A stretch of DNA of 64,000 bases. Origin: Paenibacillus prosopidis (GTDB lineage Bacteria > Bacillota > Bacilli > Paenibacillales > Paenibacillaceae). Position 1 is the stretch's first letter, and each line of letters starts with the position of its first letter. The notes under the pieces are model-generated. The model did no database searches, had not been told where the DNA came from, and worked only from the letters and a program-made list of their open reading frames with translations. Shown in pieces: positions 20,201-28,919 of the stretch. The stretch covers positions 62,001-126,000 of the forward strand of contig NZ_QPJD01000002.1 in the NCBI RefSeq assembly GCF_003337375.1, written 5' to 3'. The position numbers and the translations under genes were made by a program.

Positions 20201-20700
20201 CATTAGAACAATGGGGTCGACAAGCTTTTCTCAGGAGATCTCTTCCCCTCCTTGCGGACCGAGAGGTCCTGCTTTATAAACCTGTTACCTGTGACCCATC
20301 ACTCATGTTCTACTTGGGGAATAGCACCCCCCATTGTCGGGCGCTTAAGGATGTGTGCTGATGAGGCTGAAGTCGGTGGTTTCCACGGGCACCCATGTCT
20401 GAGATTCGCTTGATTATTCTGCAACAGGAGGTGATTCTATGTCATCAATGCTGATTGGTACAGACGTAAGCTTACGCTCCCACCATGTACAGTTCATGGA
20501 TGGAGTAAGAAGATCGCTGGCTTCCTTTGCGGTCTCTAACGATCAAACCGGGCGGATACCCTGATTCATAAGATGTAGGATACAGTGAGCAATTAGAGGT
20601 TAGACCATCTTCACATCGACTTTTCTATTGGGACCCTGCTTCATCGAGATGAAAGACTTGAACCTCGCACTAATGATCGCCTGCTAGCGGTGGATATGGA
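20201..20700 (+). mobile_element. IS110-family remnant with its 5' non-coding region
   Basis: An ATG at 20439 behind AACAGGAGGTGATTCT opens MSSMLIGTDVSLRSHHVQFM and then SLASFAVSNDQTG, the N-terminus of an IS110-family transposase. It stops at 20564. Downstream the frame decays, though pieces resembling the next part of the family remain. The RuvC-like Asp in IGTDVS is still visible. Bases 20201-20438 would be the left non-coding region, which in IS110-group elements encodes the bridge RNA. The left limit is a guess; the right end was not found. Confidence 0.6.
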
Positions 20701-20765
20701 TAGTGACATAAAGCACTTTGACATCCATACGGTCAGCAGCGGGTGCGAATTCCGGATCAGCTCGT

Positions 20766-20975
20766 TTAAGCGATCAGCTGTACGCTTCCATCCTGAAGTC
20801 CTTGGGCGAACCCAATGTTGAACCCTTCGTTATACCCCTGATTAAATCCGGCATTGTACGCCCTGTTTCTGACGGATACTCTCCGGTGTCTGCGGCCTTT
20901 TCTCCGGGCCAACTTCCGTTTTTTTACGCGGACAATCGATTTTTTTCGACCGGCGCGTTTTTTAGGACGAGCCAT
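20766..20975 (-). CDS. Small basic protein with an aromatic-xxG tetrad repeat
   Basis: This 69-residue protein has two parts. Residues 1-38 are Lys/Arg-rich (ARPKKRAGRKK and so on). They are followed by YNAGFNQGYNEGFNIGFAQG, in which Tyr or Phe recurs every four residues with Gly three positions later. The start at 20975 is fixed by AAAGGAGG nine bases upstream. Its stop is 25 bases downstream of the CgeB-like gene at 21001, so it ends the same transcript. No enzymatic motif is visible. The charge suggests binding to an acidic partner such as a glycan, coat protein or DNA, and the repeat suggests helix packing or self-assembly. Function unknown. Confidence 0.7.
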   Translation of the reverse strand: MARPKKRAGRKKSIVRVKKRKLARRKGRRHRRVSVRNRAYNAGFNQGYNEGFNIGFAQGLQDGSVQLIA

Positions 20976-21000
20976 AATTTTACCTCCTTTGATCATTCAA

Positions 21001-22149
21001 TTATCCAAAGACGACCTGCAACATTTGCGCCAGACGCTTCGGATACGTATGCTCCCGCAGCGTACGGTGCAATGCCCGAAGTGCAATTGCCTGCCGTTCG
21101 TCTTCGTGATGAAGATAGTACTCGATCTTTTCGATCATCTCCTGCGGCGAAGAATATGTCACGATCTCCTCTCCTGGCGTATAGAAGCGACCGAGATCCT
21201 CCCGAATATCGGTCAATTGCATCGTGCCGCACGCTGCAATTTCAAACACGCGGGGATTCGGCGACAGCGCGGGAATTTGTCTGCTGTTACTGTTTAACGT
21301 GATGTCATCATGTGCCCGGTGGAGATTGAGGGCAATAAGCGAAGCGTTGTACATCACGTTCGACTCTTCGGGCACCAGCCAGCGGTTCAGATCGATATTA
21401 TTAGCTAATATTCGGTATTTTTTTAACCTTTTCCACCAAAAACCGCTAATATAGGTGTTTTTGCCCGCCAAATACGGGGCAACCTGGTCAAACAATTTCA
21501 CCCGGTTCCAAAAAGCATTACCGAGAAAGCATACATCCCGCCGCCGGGAGAAATCGACGTGTAATGGGCGAAATATCCTGACATCAGCCGCAAAAGGCAG
21601 GTAATGCACTTGAGTACAACCGAGTTGGCGATAAAATTCCAGACAGCTTAATTCCAACGTGAAGATGTAATCGTAGTGGGGAACAATGGCAGCCGTAATG
21701 TCTGTATAGTACGGATCATCGGTCAACCAGATAGCTGTGCGGATTCCGGCTTCACGAATACGATCAATTTGGGCTACATCCATTGTGTGGCCTTCCAAGA
21801 CGAGTACCAGATCCGGTTGCGCTGCAATAGCGAATTCGGCAAGATCGGGCTGCATGGGTACTCCAGGTTTCCAATTAAAGATTTCCACTTCTCGAACAAT
21901 AGCACGTAATCCATCGATGATCGCATTGTCGATCGCTGTGTATGGAAGGACATAGCCTTTGGCGACATAGAGCACTTTGATATTCCAGTTTCGGTCAGGG
22001 AGCGGTGATATATTCCGGATGATAGCCTCACAGCGTCCAAGATAATACCCGAAACGCCGTCCCAACGAAAATCCATATTGCTTCGCCTGCCGTCTTACCC
22101 TATTCAAATCCGTTTTCGATCGGGTACCCAGCCGTTTAAGTCTTCTCAT
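21001..22149 (-). CDS. CgeB-like glycosyltransferase with an N-terminal tetrad repeat
   Basis: This is one of three consecutive paralogs of the CgeB type, named after the B. subtilis spore-surface protein. The 382-residue product begins with YGFSLGRRFGYYLGRCEAII. A GT-B-like region follows, with LTDDPYYTDI as the typical aspartate-rich loop and NPRVFEIAACGTMQLTDIRED as the C-terminal donor-site motif. The ATG at 22149 is preferred because GGAGG lies seven bases upstream; an in-frame start at 22191 lacks one. It probably acts in the mother cell on spore-surface glycans. The 255-base gap to the paralog upstream (22150-22404) shows no clear promoter. Confidence 0.75.
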   Translation of the reverse strand: MRRLKRLGTRSKTDLNRVRRQAKQYGFSLGRRFGYYLGRCEAIIRNISPLPDRNWNIKVLYVAKGYVLPYTAIDNAIIDGLRAIVREVEIFNWKPGVPMQPDLAEFAIAAQPDLVLVLEGHTMDVAQIDRIREAGIRTAIWLTDDPYYTDITAAIVPHYDYIFTLELSCLEFYRQLGCTQVHYLPFAADVRIFRPLHVDFSRRRDVCFLGNAFWNRVKLFDQVAPYLAGKNTYISGFWWKRLKKYRILANNIDLNRWLVPEESNVMYNASLIALNLHRAHDDITLNSNSRQIPALSPNPRVFEIAACGTMQLTDIREDLGRFYTPGEEIVTYSSPQEMIEKIEYYLHHEDERQAIALRALHRTLREHTYPKRLAQMLQVVFG

Positions 22150-22404
22150 CAGCAGTCCTCCGTTCTTGATTGTGGCGGTAGGTATTCCCAAATATTCGCC
22201 ATCGGTGACGTAACTTTGATTCCATCATTAGTTGGGTCATTCAACATATTTTACTAGAACACCACAATCCAGGCTCCCACCATTTCAGTAGTTCAATATA
22301 TATGGAGAACAAGTGAGCCGGAACGTCATCTGTACCTGTGTGTCCGTCCAAAAAAATAATAGACCAGCAAATTAGGCCTTCGTGCATGCTGTTAGCGGTA
22401 TGCG

Positions 22405-23529
22405 TCATATGGGTAGTTCATTTATTGTACGTAATAAAGTTGCGATTCTTTGGTGATAATCATGGTTCCGGACCGTATGGTCGAGACCACTTAGGGCGAT
22501 TTGATTGCGCTCCTCCTCATTATGGAGATAATACTCAATCTTTGACACAAGCTCCTCAGGCGATGAATAGACGATTAGGTCCCGACCGGGTACGTACAGC
22601 CCCGTCAGATCCTCCCTGGCGTCCGTTAGCTGAAAGGTCCCGCTTGCGCATATTTCGAAGGTTCGCGGATTCGTCGTCCAGGCGGGAATGCGCGCGCTAT
22701 TTTTGTTAAAAGTCTCATCATGCGGCGAGCGATGGAGATTGATGACGATTTTGGCGCCATTATAGTAGTTAGCCGTTTCCTCAGGCGTAAGCCACTTCGT
22801 TTGAATGGAGGACTTCAGACGAGAATAGCTCTTGAGCCTCTTCCACCAAATGCCGAAAATCCGGACGTTCTTCGTGGCTAAATAATCGGCGATTTGATCA
22901 AAAAATTCGACCCGGTGCCAATACGCGCTGCCCATAAAGCAAATATCGCTCATGTAGGACACTCTTACCGGCTTCGGGTGGAACCCCTTGAAATGAGCGG
23001 CCAGCGGCAGATGAAACACGTAGCGGCAGCCGTGCTGACGGTAAAATTCTATACAGCTTAGCTCATTGGTGAAGACGATATCGTAATGCCTAGCCGTGTT
23101 CCTTGTCATATCGGTGTAATAGGGATCGTCCGAATACCAGATGGCCGTCCGAATACCCATCGCTTTCAACCTGTTGACGGTCTCGGGCTCCACGCGCATG
23201 CCCAGCAACACCAACGCCAGATCCGGCTTGAAATCCCTCGCCGTCTTCACAATATCGTCTAATGCCGAAACGGCCCCGACTCTTGCAACCTGCATCTGCA
23301 GCGCCTCCAACACGGCCTTATCAATAGGTGCAAAGGGAACTCCTAAACCGGATGTAATACATAAAACGGACATCCCGTGTCGAATGTGCGACTCTTTCGT
23401 TATCGCACGGATGACGGTTTCGCAGCGTCCGAGCCTGCGGCCATTCTGAAACCCAAGAGTATACCCGTTATGGCTTCCGGCGGCCCGGGCACTGGCCATG
23501 ATGTTGGCATATTTCCGTCTGGTTCGCAT
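22405..23529 (-). CDS. CgeB-like glycosyltransferase with an N-terminal tetrad repeat
   Basis: The second of the three paralogs, 374 residues. It begins with GYTLGFQNGRRLGRCETVI, then has WYSDDPYYTDM and NPRTFEICASGTFQLTD in the same places as its neighbours. The start at 23529 has GGAGGGG just upstream; an ATG ten codons earlier has no such site. It follows the third paralog after 31 bases and is presumably in the same operon. Base composition is higher in G and C than in the island's plus-strand genes. Confidence 0.75.
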   Translation of the reverse strand: MRTRRKYANIMASARAAGSHNGYTLGFQNGRRLGRCETVIRAITKESHIRHGMSVLCITSGLGVPFAPIDKAVLEALQMQVARVGAVSALDDIVKTARDFKPDLALVLLGMRVEPETVNRLKAMGIRTAIWYSDDPYYTDMTRNTARHYDIVFTNELSCIEFYRQHGCRYVFHLPLAAHFKGFHPKPVRVSYMSDICFMGSAYWHRVEFFDQIADYLATKNVRIFGIWWKRLKSYSRLKSSIQTKWLTPEETANYYNGAKIVINLHRSPHDETFNKNSARIPAWTTNPRTFEICASGTFQLTDAREDLTGLYVPGRDLIVYSSPEELVSKIEYYLHNEEERNQIALSGLDHTVRNHDYHQRIATLLRTINELPI

Positions 23530-23560
23530 ACTCTCCCCTCCAGTACTTGCAAGTTTCATG

Positions 23561-24682
23561 TTACCCGAATATTATGCTAAGTAATTCTTTAACCCTATGA
23601 ACATACGTGTGCGATTGAAAAGTCTTATATAATCCGTTTAACGCAACGGTACTTCTCCTGTCTTCGTGCGACATATAGTAGATGATCTTATCGACTAGCT
23701 CCTCTGGGCTGCCGAACGTATCAATTTCGGATCCACGTTCGTAAAAACGGGGGAGCTCCTCGCGTACATCCGTGAGCTGCAGCGTTCCGCAAGCTGCGAC
23801 TTCAAAAGTCCGCGGATTAGGCGATAATGCCTTGAGCCTCCGGGAATTCAGCTTCTCATCTTCAGAGCGGTGCAGGTTAATGACCAAACGGGAGCCCGAA
23901 TAATGACGAATATTATGGTCGTACATGACCCCCCGCAGGTCTATGGATGATTTCAGCTTCTTCCAATCTTTCAGACGATCCCAACCACGGCCAGCTATAA
24001 ACAGGCCCACCTTCCGTTTGACTAATGCGGGGGTCACCTTGTTAAAGAATTCGATCCGGTTCGCGAAAGCGGTGCCGATAAAGGTTACGTCAGCGCGATA
24101 GCCGGGCTCGACTAACTGCGGGCGCACCGTCTCGGGACAGGCGGCAGCCGGTAAGTAATAGGCGCGGCTGCAGCCGAGCTGCCGGTAGAAGTCGACGGTC
24201 CCTGCCTCATACGTAAAGATATAATCGTACAACGAAACAAAACCCGCCGTGATGTCGGTAAAATACGGATCGTCCATAAGCCAGACTGCGGTTCTATACC
24301 CTCTCTCCCGGATGTGCTGGATCTGTGACATACGGGCAGCCGAGATCCCGTTCAGGACGAGTACCAGATCCGGCCTCACCGACTCGGCAAGAGATATGGC
24401 ATCTTCGTAATGCCGTACGATCACCACTTCGTCCGCAAGTATACTCAAAGCACGTTGAATCCCCAAATCAATCGTCGTAAATCCGAGGCTTCCCTCTTCC
24501 ACATACAGGATTCGGACATGTCTTCGTTCTTCATGCAAGGAATGGAACGTGTTCAATACGCTTTGGCACCGTGCCAAATGATATCCGTAATCATAACCCG
24601 AAGCATAGCCGTCCCGGCCTCCGTGCACGCGCCCTCTGAGGACTGCATGAGAAATCCGTTTCACGTTCGTTCGATGAACCAC
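23561..24682 (-). CDS. CgeB-like glycosyltransferase with an N-terminal tetrad repeat
   Basis: The third paralog, 373 residues, with GYASGYDYGYHLARCQSVL near the N-terminus, WLMDDPYFTDI in the middle and NPRTFEVAACGTLQLTD toward the end. I suggest the GTG at 24682, which is seven bases after AGGAGG. The ATG two codons earlier (24688) is only one base from that site and too close to serve. The Arg-Cys after the tetrad repeat is shared with both neighbours (RC followed by a hydrophobic helix), so the repeat and helix form one module. Confidence 0.75.
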   Translation of the reverse strand: MVHRTNVKRISHAVLRGRVHGGRDGYASGYDYGYHLARCQSVLNTFHSLHEERRHVRILYVEEGSLGFTTIDLGIQRALSILADEVVIVRHYEDAISLAESVRPDLVLVLNGISAARMSQIQHIRERGYRTAVWLMDDPYFTDITAGFVSLYDYIFTYEAGTVDFYRQLGCSRAYYLPAAACPETVRPQLVEPGYRADVTFIGTAFANRIEFFNKVTPALVKRKVGLFIAGRGWDRLKDWKKLKSSIDLRGVMYDHNIRHYSGSRLVINLHRSEDEKLNSRRLKALSPNPRTFEVAACGTLQLTDVREELPRFYERGSEIDTFGSPEELVDKIIYYMSHEDRRSTVALNGLYKTFQSHTYVHRVKELLSIIFG

Positions 24683-24703
24683 AAGCATTCCTCCTTCTGA
24701 CGA

Positions 24704-25033
24704 TTACGGGACGACAGCAGGATTGGGCGCGGCCGAGAGCTGATCCGATGAAGCCGGCGGCTGATACGGTTCCTGAAGCCCTTGCGCGTATCCGGCCTGA
24801 AAGCCCTCTTCATATTTCATGTTGAATGCCATGTTGTACGCTCTGTTGTACGTTCTAGGATACAGCCGTTTGCGCGAATATTTGCGATGCCGTTTCCTTC
24901 CTCGCCTCAGGGTGGCATTACGACGGAACCGAGCGGGTTTGGCCTTGCCGGCAAACTTCCGCTTCCGGACCGGGCGACGCCCGAGTCTACTAACTCTCTT
25001 TCTTCTGCGAAGAACCGGTCGCAATCGTTTCAT
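24704..25033 (-). CDS. Small, very basic protein with aromatic-xxG repeats
   Basis: The 109-residue protein has about 60 residues of mainly Arg and Lys, then YNMKYEEGFQAGYAQG and a Pro/Ala/Ser tail (PPASSDQLSAAPNPA). It resembles the 69-residue protein at 20766 and the 67-residue protein at 31499. Its ATG overlaps the stop of the rmlC remnant (ATGA), with GGAGGGA upstream, so its translation was once coupled to rmlC. No enzymatic motif is visible. I propose a structural or scaffold role beside the CgeB-like enzymes. Confidence 0.7.
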   Translation of the reverse strand: MKRLRPVLRRRKRVSRLGRRPVRKRKFAGKAKPARFRRNATLRRGRKRHRKYSRKRLYPRTYNRAYNMAFNMKYEEGFQAGYAQGLQEPYQPPASSDQLSAAPNPAVVP

Positions 25034-25344
25034 GAGTATATCCCTCCTCCAGCTGTAAAGCCGATCTTCGGGTCTTCGTAAGCAATGCGGTATTCATCCG
25101 GATTGCGCGGATCGTAAGCTGTGTTGGTGAAATACACGATATAAGCGGCCGTGTTTCCCAATACGCGGTAACCGTGCGCAACGCCCCGGGGAATGAACAG
25201 CAGGTATGGATTCTCTTCCCCCATTTAGTGGGTTTCCGTTATTTCATATGTGCTTGAATGGAGTCTCATATCGTGAAGCACAACTTGAGCGTTGCCGAAA
25301 GGAAAATACCAGATGTCATCCTGATGTTTGTGATAATGAAACGC
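25030..25344 (-). pseudogene. rmlC: rmlC-like dTDP-sugar 3,5-epimerase remnant with in-frame stop
   Basis: The minus strand reads FHYHKHQDDIWYFPFGNAQV, then after an in-frame TAA (25221-25223) MGEENPYLLFIPRGVAHGYR and AYDPRNPDEYRIAYEDP. This is the C-terminal two-thirds of an RmlC-type epimerase. The N-terminal third is missing; a stop codon lies directly before the first recognisable residue. A protein could in principle restart at the ATG after the TAA, but it would lack the catalytic His and the first half of the cupin barrel. I treat it as dead. Confidence 0.8.
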
Positions 25345-25563
25345 TTAATGACGCTTAACAACATCTATCAAGGTAATTACCTCCGATAAACTCATCTTAT
25401 GAAAGGGTATTGTACTAAGGTGACGGCACTTGTACGCATAATTAAAACATCTATCCAAGCGTCTCCGAACGTAAAAAAAGAACATCCTCATCATCACTTC
25501 GCAATGAAAACGTTCTCACCGTTGCCTCAAATATTTTCAAATAAGATTCTTCCGCCCTAGGGG

Positions 25564-25725
25564 TTACATAAATTGCTCAGGCTCTACTTGCCATTTCTCA
25601 ATAGATTTCTGCCGATTGCGTCGAAGCAGCTGCTTGACAGAAGCTCTCGGAACCTTCTTGAAGCTCAAACTTTCGTGATGATAGACAAAATTAGTCCGGC
25701 CGCACAGTAGCTCACTGCTATTCAT
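25564..25725 (-). pseudogene. C-terminal fragment of a glycosyltransferase
   Basis: The minus-strand frame reads LLCGRTNFVYHHESLSFKK and then KQLLRRNRQKSIEKW before TAA at 25564. VYHHES followed by a basic helix and EKW is typical of the end of family 2 glycosyltransferases in these loci. The rest of the gene has been lost, and the fragment abuts the 3' end of rmlA. Bases 25345-25563 hold no recognisable gene. Confidence 0.5.
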
Positions 25726-26437
25726 TCTCTCTCAATACGCGCGCTGCGGCTTCGACCAGCGATGCCGGCGTGCCGGCGTCCGTCCACCAGCCCTGCAGAA
25801 CGTCATATTTCAGCGTTCCTTCCGCCGCGTATAAATTGTTAACGTCGGTAATCTCCAATTCGCCGCGCTTGGACGGTTCGAGGCTGCTTACCTTGTCAAA
25901 TACGGAGCCGTCATACAAATAGATGCCCGTAACGCAATAGTCAGACTTAGGGTCGACAGGCTTCTCCTCGATTCGCTTGATTACCGTTCCGTCCAGCTCC
26001 GGCACGCCGTAACGGTGCGGATCGTTTACTTGTTTGAGCAATACCATGGCCCCCGCCGTCTGCCGCTCGAAAGCGGCTATATAGCCTGACAGCGAAGCTT
26101 CATAGATGTTATCCCCTAGGAGAAGGATGAATTTTTCTTGCGATTGTATAAAGCCTTCGGCCATTCCGAGCGCCTTGGCGCTGCCTCCCGCTTGGTCTTG
26201 AACCCGGTATGTGATCCGAACGTTCCACTCCGCTCCGCTTCCGAAATACTCGATGAACAACCCGCTCGAAAGCTTTGGGATGATGAGCAAAATATCCCTT
26301 ACCCCTGCTTCGGACAGTTTCTGCACGGCGAAGTGCAGCATCGGAACGTTTCCGACAGGCAGCAGGTGCTTGTTAATCAGCTTCGTCATCGGGTGCAGCC
26401 GCGTGCCTGTACCCCCAGCAAGGATTACTCCTTTCAC
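25718..26437 (-). CDS. rmlA: Glucose-1-phosphate thymidylyltransferase-like nucleotidyltransferase
   Basis: This enzyme would make dTDP-glucose from glucose-1-phosphate and dTTP. The 239-residue protein has LAGGTGTRLHPMT (6-18), the nucleotide-binding signature, LLLGDNIYE for the metal site, and VKRIEEKP-type KRIEEKPVDP. Its length fits the short form found in B. subtilis spore-coat polysaccharide synthesis (SpsI) better than the 290-residue tetrameric form. The start is GTG with AAGGAGG ten bases upstream. No rmlB or rmlD is seen, and rmlC is broken, so the pathway must be completed elsewhere or is no longer used. Confidence 0.85.
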   Translation of the reverse strand: MKGVILAGGTGTRLHPMTKLINKHLLPVGNVPMLHFAVQKLSEAGVRDILLIIPKLSSGLFIEYFGSGAEWNVRITYRVQDQAGGSAKALGMAEGFIQSQEKFILLLGDNIYEASLSGYIAAFERQTAGAMVLLKQVNDPHRYGVPELDGTVIKRIEEKPVDPKSDYCVTGIYLYDGSVFDKVSSLEPSKRGELEITDVNNLYAAEGTLKYDVLQGWWTDAGTPASLVEAAARVLRENE

Positions 26438-26548
26438 CGGAACGATCCCTCCTTGAAAATATTTGTTTTAACTATTGGTTAATGTATGCGTGGAATCGCA
26501 GGAGGACCGTACAGATCACCTAAATCTGGACAAAATAGACGCAGACCT

Positions 26549-26569
26549 AAACCCGATTGGCGGGTTTTT
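26549..26569 (+). terminator. Short terminator-like hairpin
   Basis: AAACCCG-ATTGG-CGGGTTT followed by T residues forms a small stem on the plus strand. It lies in the 275-base spacer between rmlA and pfkB, which otherwise holds no convincing gene. Confidence 0.45.
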
Positions 26570-26712
26570 CCTATCAGTTTAACTAGGAGATCTTCATCAA
26601 AAAATGAATCTCCGCCCTTTACCCAAGCATGTCTTAAATCATGTGAATATAATGTACTAGAAAAGTCCCGTGTTGATTAAATGAACATCCAAGAGAAGGA
26701 GATGAACATCCT

Positions 26713-27660
26713 TTGCATTCCCCGGTATGTGTTATTGGTACGATATTTATAGATTGCAAGGGTTTCGCCGCCCAAAGCTATCATCCATATACTAGGAATT
26801 TAGGAAATATTCAATTTGTCCACGGCGGTGTTGGAAGAAATGTCGCAGAGAACTTAGCCAACCTTCATTTGCCTACGACATTCGTTACTTCCGTCGATGA
26901 CACTGCGATAGGTAGAGAGGTTGTAGAAAGGCTTCAAAAATTAAAAGTAAATAATGAGTATCAAATCCGGTCGAAGCAGTGTGGAATGGGAATGTGGCTT
27001 GCCGTCTTAGATGAAAAGGGGGAATTAGCCGGTTCCATCTCCCAAATACCTGATTTTACTCTCCTGCAGCGTTTCATAACCAGTAAAGGAAAGACCGTCA
27101 TCGGACAATCCTCCCATATTGCGCTTGAATTGGATTTGACGATTGAAATTGCTAATCATGTCATTAAGATGGCAAAAAAAGAAAAAAAGCCGATCTATGG
27201 TATCCCCGGCAACTTAGATGTAATTTTAAAGCATACCGAGATTCTAGGTGATTTAGATTGTTTTATATGCAATAATTTTGAAGCGGATCTATTTTTAAAG
27301 CTAGACTTTACGAATCTCACTGTAGATCAAAAAATTGACTCTCTTATTCAGTTTGTTGAACGTTCTGGGCTCGGCTCTATGGTGGTTACATTGGGGGATC
27401 AAGGATCCGTCTATTACGATTCCTATACTAAAGATTCTGGTTATCAACCTGTCTTTCCGGTAAAGCTTGTTGATACGAGCGGAGCTGGCGATGCCTTCTT
27501 TTCAGGGACCGTAATGGGGCTCATAAAAGGGCTGCCATTAAAAAAAGCTGTCATTTGCGGAACGAAGGTAGCGGGCTGGACCATTGAATCTCCGGAAAAC
27601 ACCTGCCTGGACTTGCCAGTGAAGATAAAACAAGATGAGTTTTTTAGAAAACTGCTATAG
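26713..27660 (+). CDS. PfkB-family kinase, candidate adenosine or sugar kinase
   Basis: The 315-residue protein is a ribokinase/PfkB-family enzyme. It shows VHGGVGRNVAENLANL, with the Gly-Gly of the substrate site, and DTSGAGDAFFSGTV, the ATP and catalytic Asp signature. The start codon is TTG, with GAAGGAGA about eight bases upstream. Fold alone does not reveal the substrate. Its repeated association with metK and ahcY suggests adenosine kinase, which removes the adenosine made by AhcY; a sugar kinase in glycan synthesis is the alternative. Two decayed copies occur in this window (3042-3790 and 30185-30593). Confidence 0.8.
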   Translation: MHSPVCVIGTIFIDCKGFAAQSYHPYTRNLGNIQFVHGGVGRNVAENLANLHLPTTFVTSVDDTAIGREVVERLQKLKVNNEYQIRSKQCGMGMWLAVLDEKGELAGSISQIPDFTLLQRFITSKGKTVIGQSSHIALELDLTIEIANHVIKMAKKEKKPIYGIPGNLDVILKHTEILGDLDCFICNNFEADLFLKLDFTNLTVDQKIDSLIQFVERSGLGSMVVTLGDQGSVYYDSYTKDSGYQPVFPVKLVDTSGAGDAFFSGTVMGLIKGLPLKKAVICGTKVAGWTIESPENTCLDLPVKIKQDEFFRKLL

Positions 27661-27661
27661 A

Positions 27662-27692
27662 AGAAGGCTCTTTCCATCGGAAAGAGCCTTCT
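27662..27692. terminator. Bidirectional terminator between pfkB and metK
   Basis: AGAAGGCTCTTTCC and GGAAAGAGCCTTCT form a perfect 14-base stem with a three-base loop. It serves the convergent pfkB and metK genes. Confidence 0.9.
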
Positions 27693-27704
27693 GGTTTTAA
27701 AGCA

Positions 27705-28904
27705 TTAATTACCGTTAATCTGATTCTTTAATATAGCTGCTTTATCCGTTTTCTCCCAAGGAACATCCAGATCATTACGGCCAAAATGCCCGTATGCTGC
27801 GGTTGACCGGTAAATCGGCCGCCTGAGATCCAACATCTTGATGATTCCTGCCGGGCGAAGATCAAAGTTATTCCGTATCAATTGAACCAGGAGCTCTTCA
27901 TCAACTATTCCTGTCCCGTACGTATCCACACTGATTGAAACCGGATTAGCGACACCGATGGCATACGCTAATTGAACTTCACATTTATCAGCAAGCCCTG
28001 CTGCTACGATATTTTTTGCTACATACCGGGCAGCATAAGCAGCAGAACGGTCCACTTTCGTCGGGTCCTTCCCGGAAAAAGCGCCGCCACCGTGGCGGGC
28101 ATAACCACCGTACGTATCGACTATGATTTTACGCCCAGTTAAACCTGCATCTCCATGTGGACCGCCAATAACAAAACGTCCGGTAGGATTAATATAATAC
28201 TTTGTATTTTCATCGATTAAATCATTCGGAATCATCGGTTTTATCAAATGTTCAAGCAAATCCTTTTTAATTTGTTCAAGAGAAACTTCCGGATGGTGCT
28301 GAGTCGAAATGACAACCGTTTCAATACGAATAGGGGAACCGCCTTCATATTCCACCGTCACCTGTGTTTTCCCATCCGGCCGTAAATAAGGGAGGATTGC
28401 GTTTTTCCGCAGCTCCGCCAATCGACGTGCCAGACGGTGAGACATTGATATCGGTAAAGGCATTAATTCAGGCGTTTCATTGCAAGCAAAACCAAACATT
28501 AACCCCTGGTCACCCGCACCGATAGATTCCAATTCATCCTCTTCCATATTTCCTTCTCTAGCCTCTAACGCTTTGCTGACTCCAATAGAAATATCCGGAG
28601 ATTGTTCATTGATTGCCGCCAAAACGGCACAGGTATTGCCATCGAATCCATATTCCGCATTATCATAGCCAATTTCTTTGATCGTACGGCGTACAATTTC
28701 AGGTATGTCTACATAAGCCGAGGTAGTAATTTCTCCTGTGACCAATACAAGTCCTGTAGAAACGGCTGTTTCGCAAGCGACTCTAGCCTGAGGATCCTGT
28801 GCAAATATGGCATCTAGAACGGCATCGGAAATTTGGTCGCACATCTTATCCGGATGGCCTTCGGTTACGGATTCGGAAGTAAATAAGCGTTTCCTCTTGT
28901 TCAT
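27705..28904 (-). CDS. metK: S-adenosylmethionine synthetase
   Basis: MetK makes SAM from methionine and ATP. The 399 residues are a normal length. [20 protein letters not shown] is the N-terminal ATP/Met motif, [10 protein letters not shown] the hexapeptide region, and [20 protein letters not shown] the P-loop-like motif. It is coupled to ahcY by a 15-base gap. Chromosomal metK is normally a single housekeeping gene, so this island copy is probably an accessory set for the neighbouring methyltransferases; whether another metK exists cannot be seen here. A scar with its 5' end lies at 31432. Confidence 0.95.
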   Translation of the reverse strand: MNKRKRLFTSESVTEGHPDKMCDQISDAVLDAIFAQDPQARVACETAVSTGLVLVTGEITTSAYVDIPEIVRRTIKEIGYDNAEYGFDGNTCAVLAAINEQSPDISIGVSKALEAREGNMEEDELESIGAGDQGLMFGFACNETPELMPLPISMSHRLARRLAELRKNAILPYLRPDGKTQVTVEYEGGSPIRIETVVISTQHHPEVSLEQIKKDLLEHLIKPMIPNDLIDENTKYYINPTGRFVIGGPHGDAGLTGRKIIVDTYGGYARHGGGAFSGKDPTKVDRSAAYAARYVAKNIVAAGLADKCEVQLAYAIGVANPVSISVDTYGTGIVDEELLVQLIRNNFDLRPAGIIKMLDLRRPIYRSTAAYGHFGRNDLDVPWEKTDKAAILKNQINGN

Positions 28905-28919
28905 CTCTCTCCCCCTAGT

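Noticed and set aside
20718..21302. A 194-residue plus-strand frame overlapping 20766-21302
   Set aside because: It is antisense to the small basic protein and the CgeB-like gene, both of which have proper start sites.
26486..26680. A 64-residue open frame between rmlA and pfkB
   Set aside because: It contains a terminator-like hairpin, has no good ribosome binding site and matches no family.
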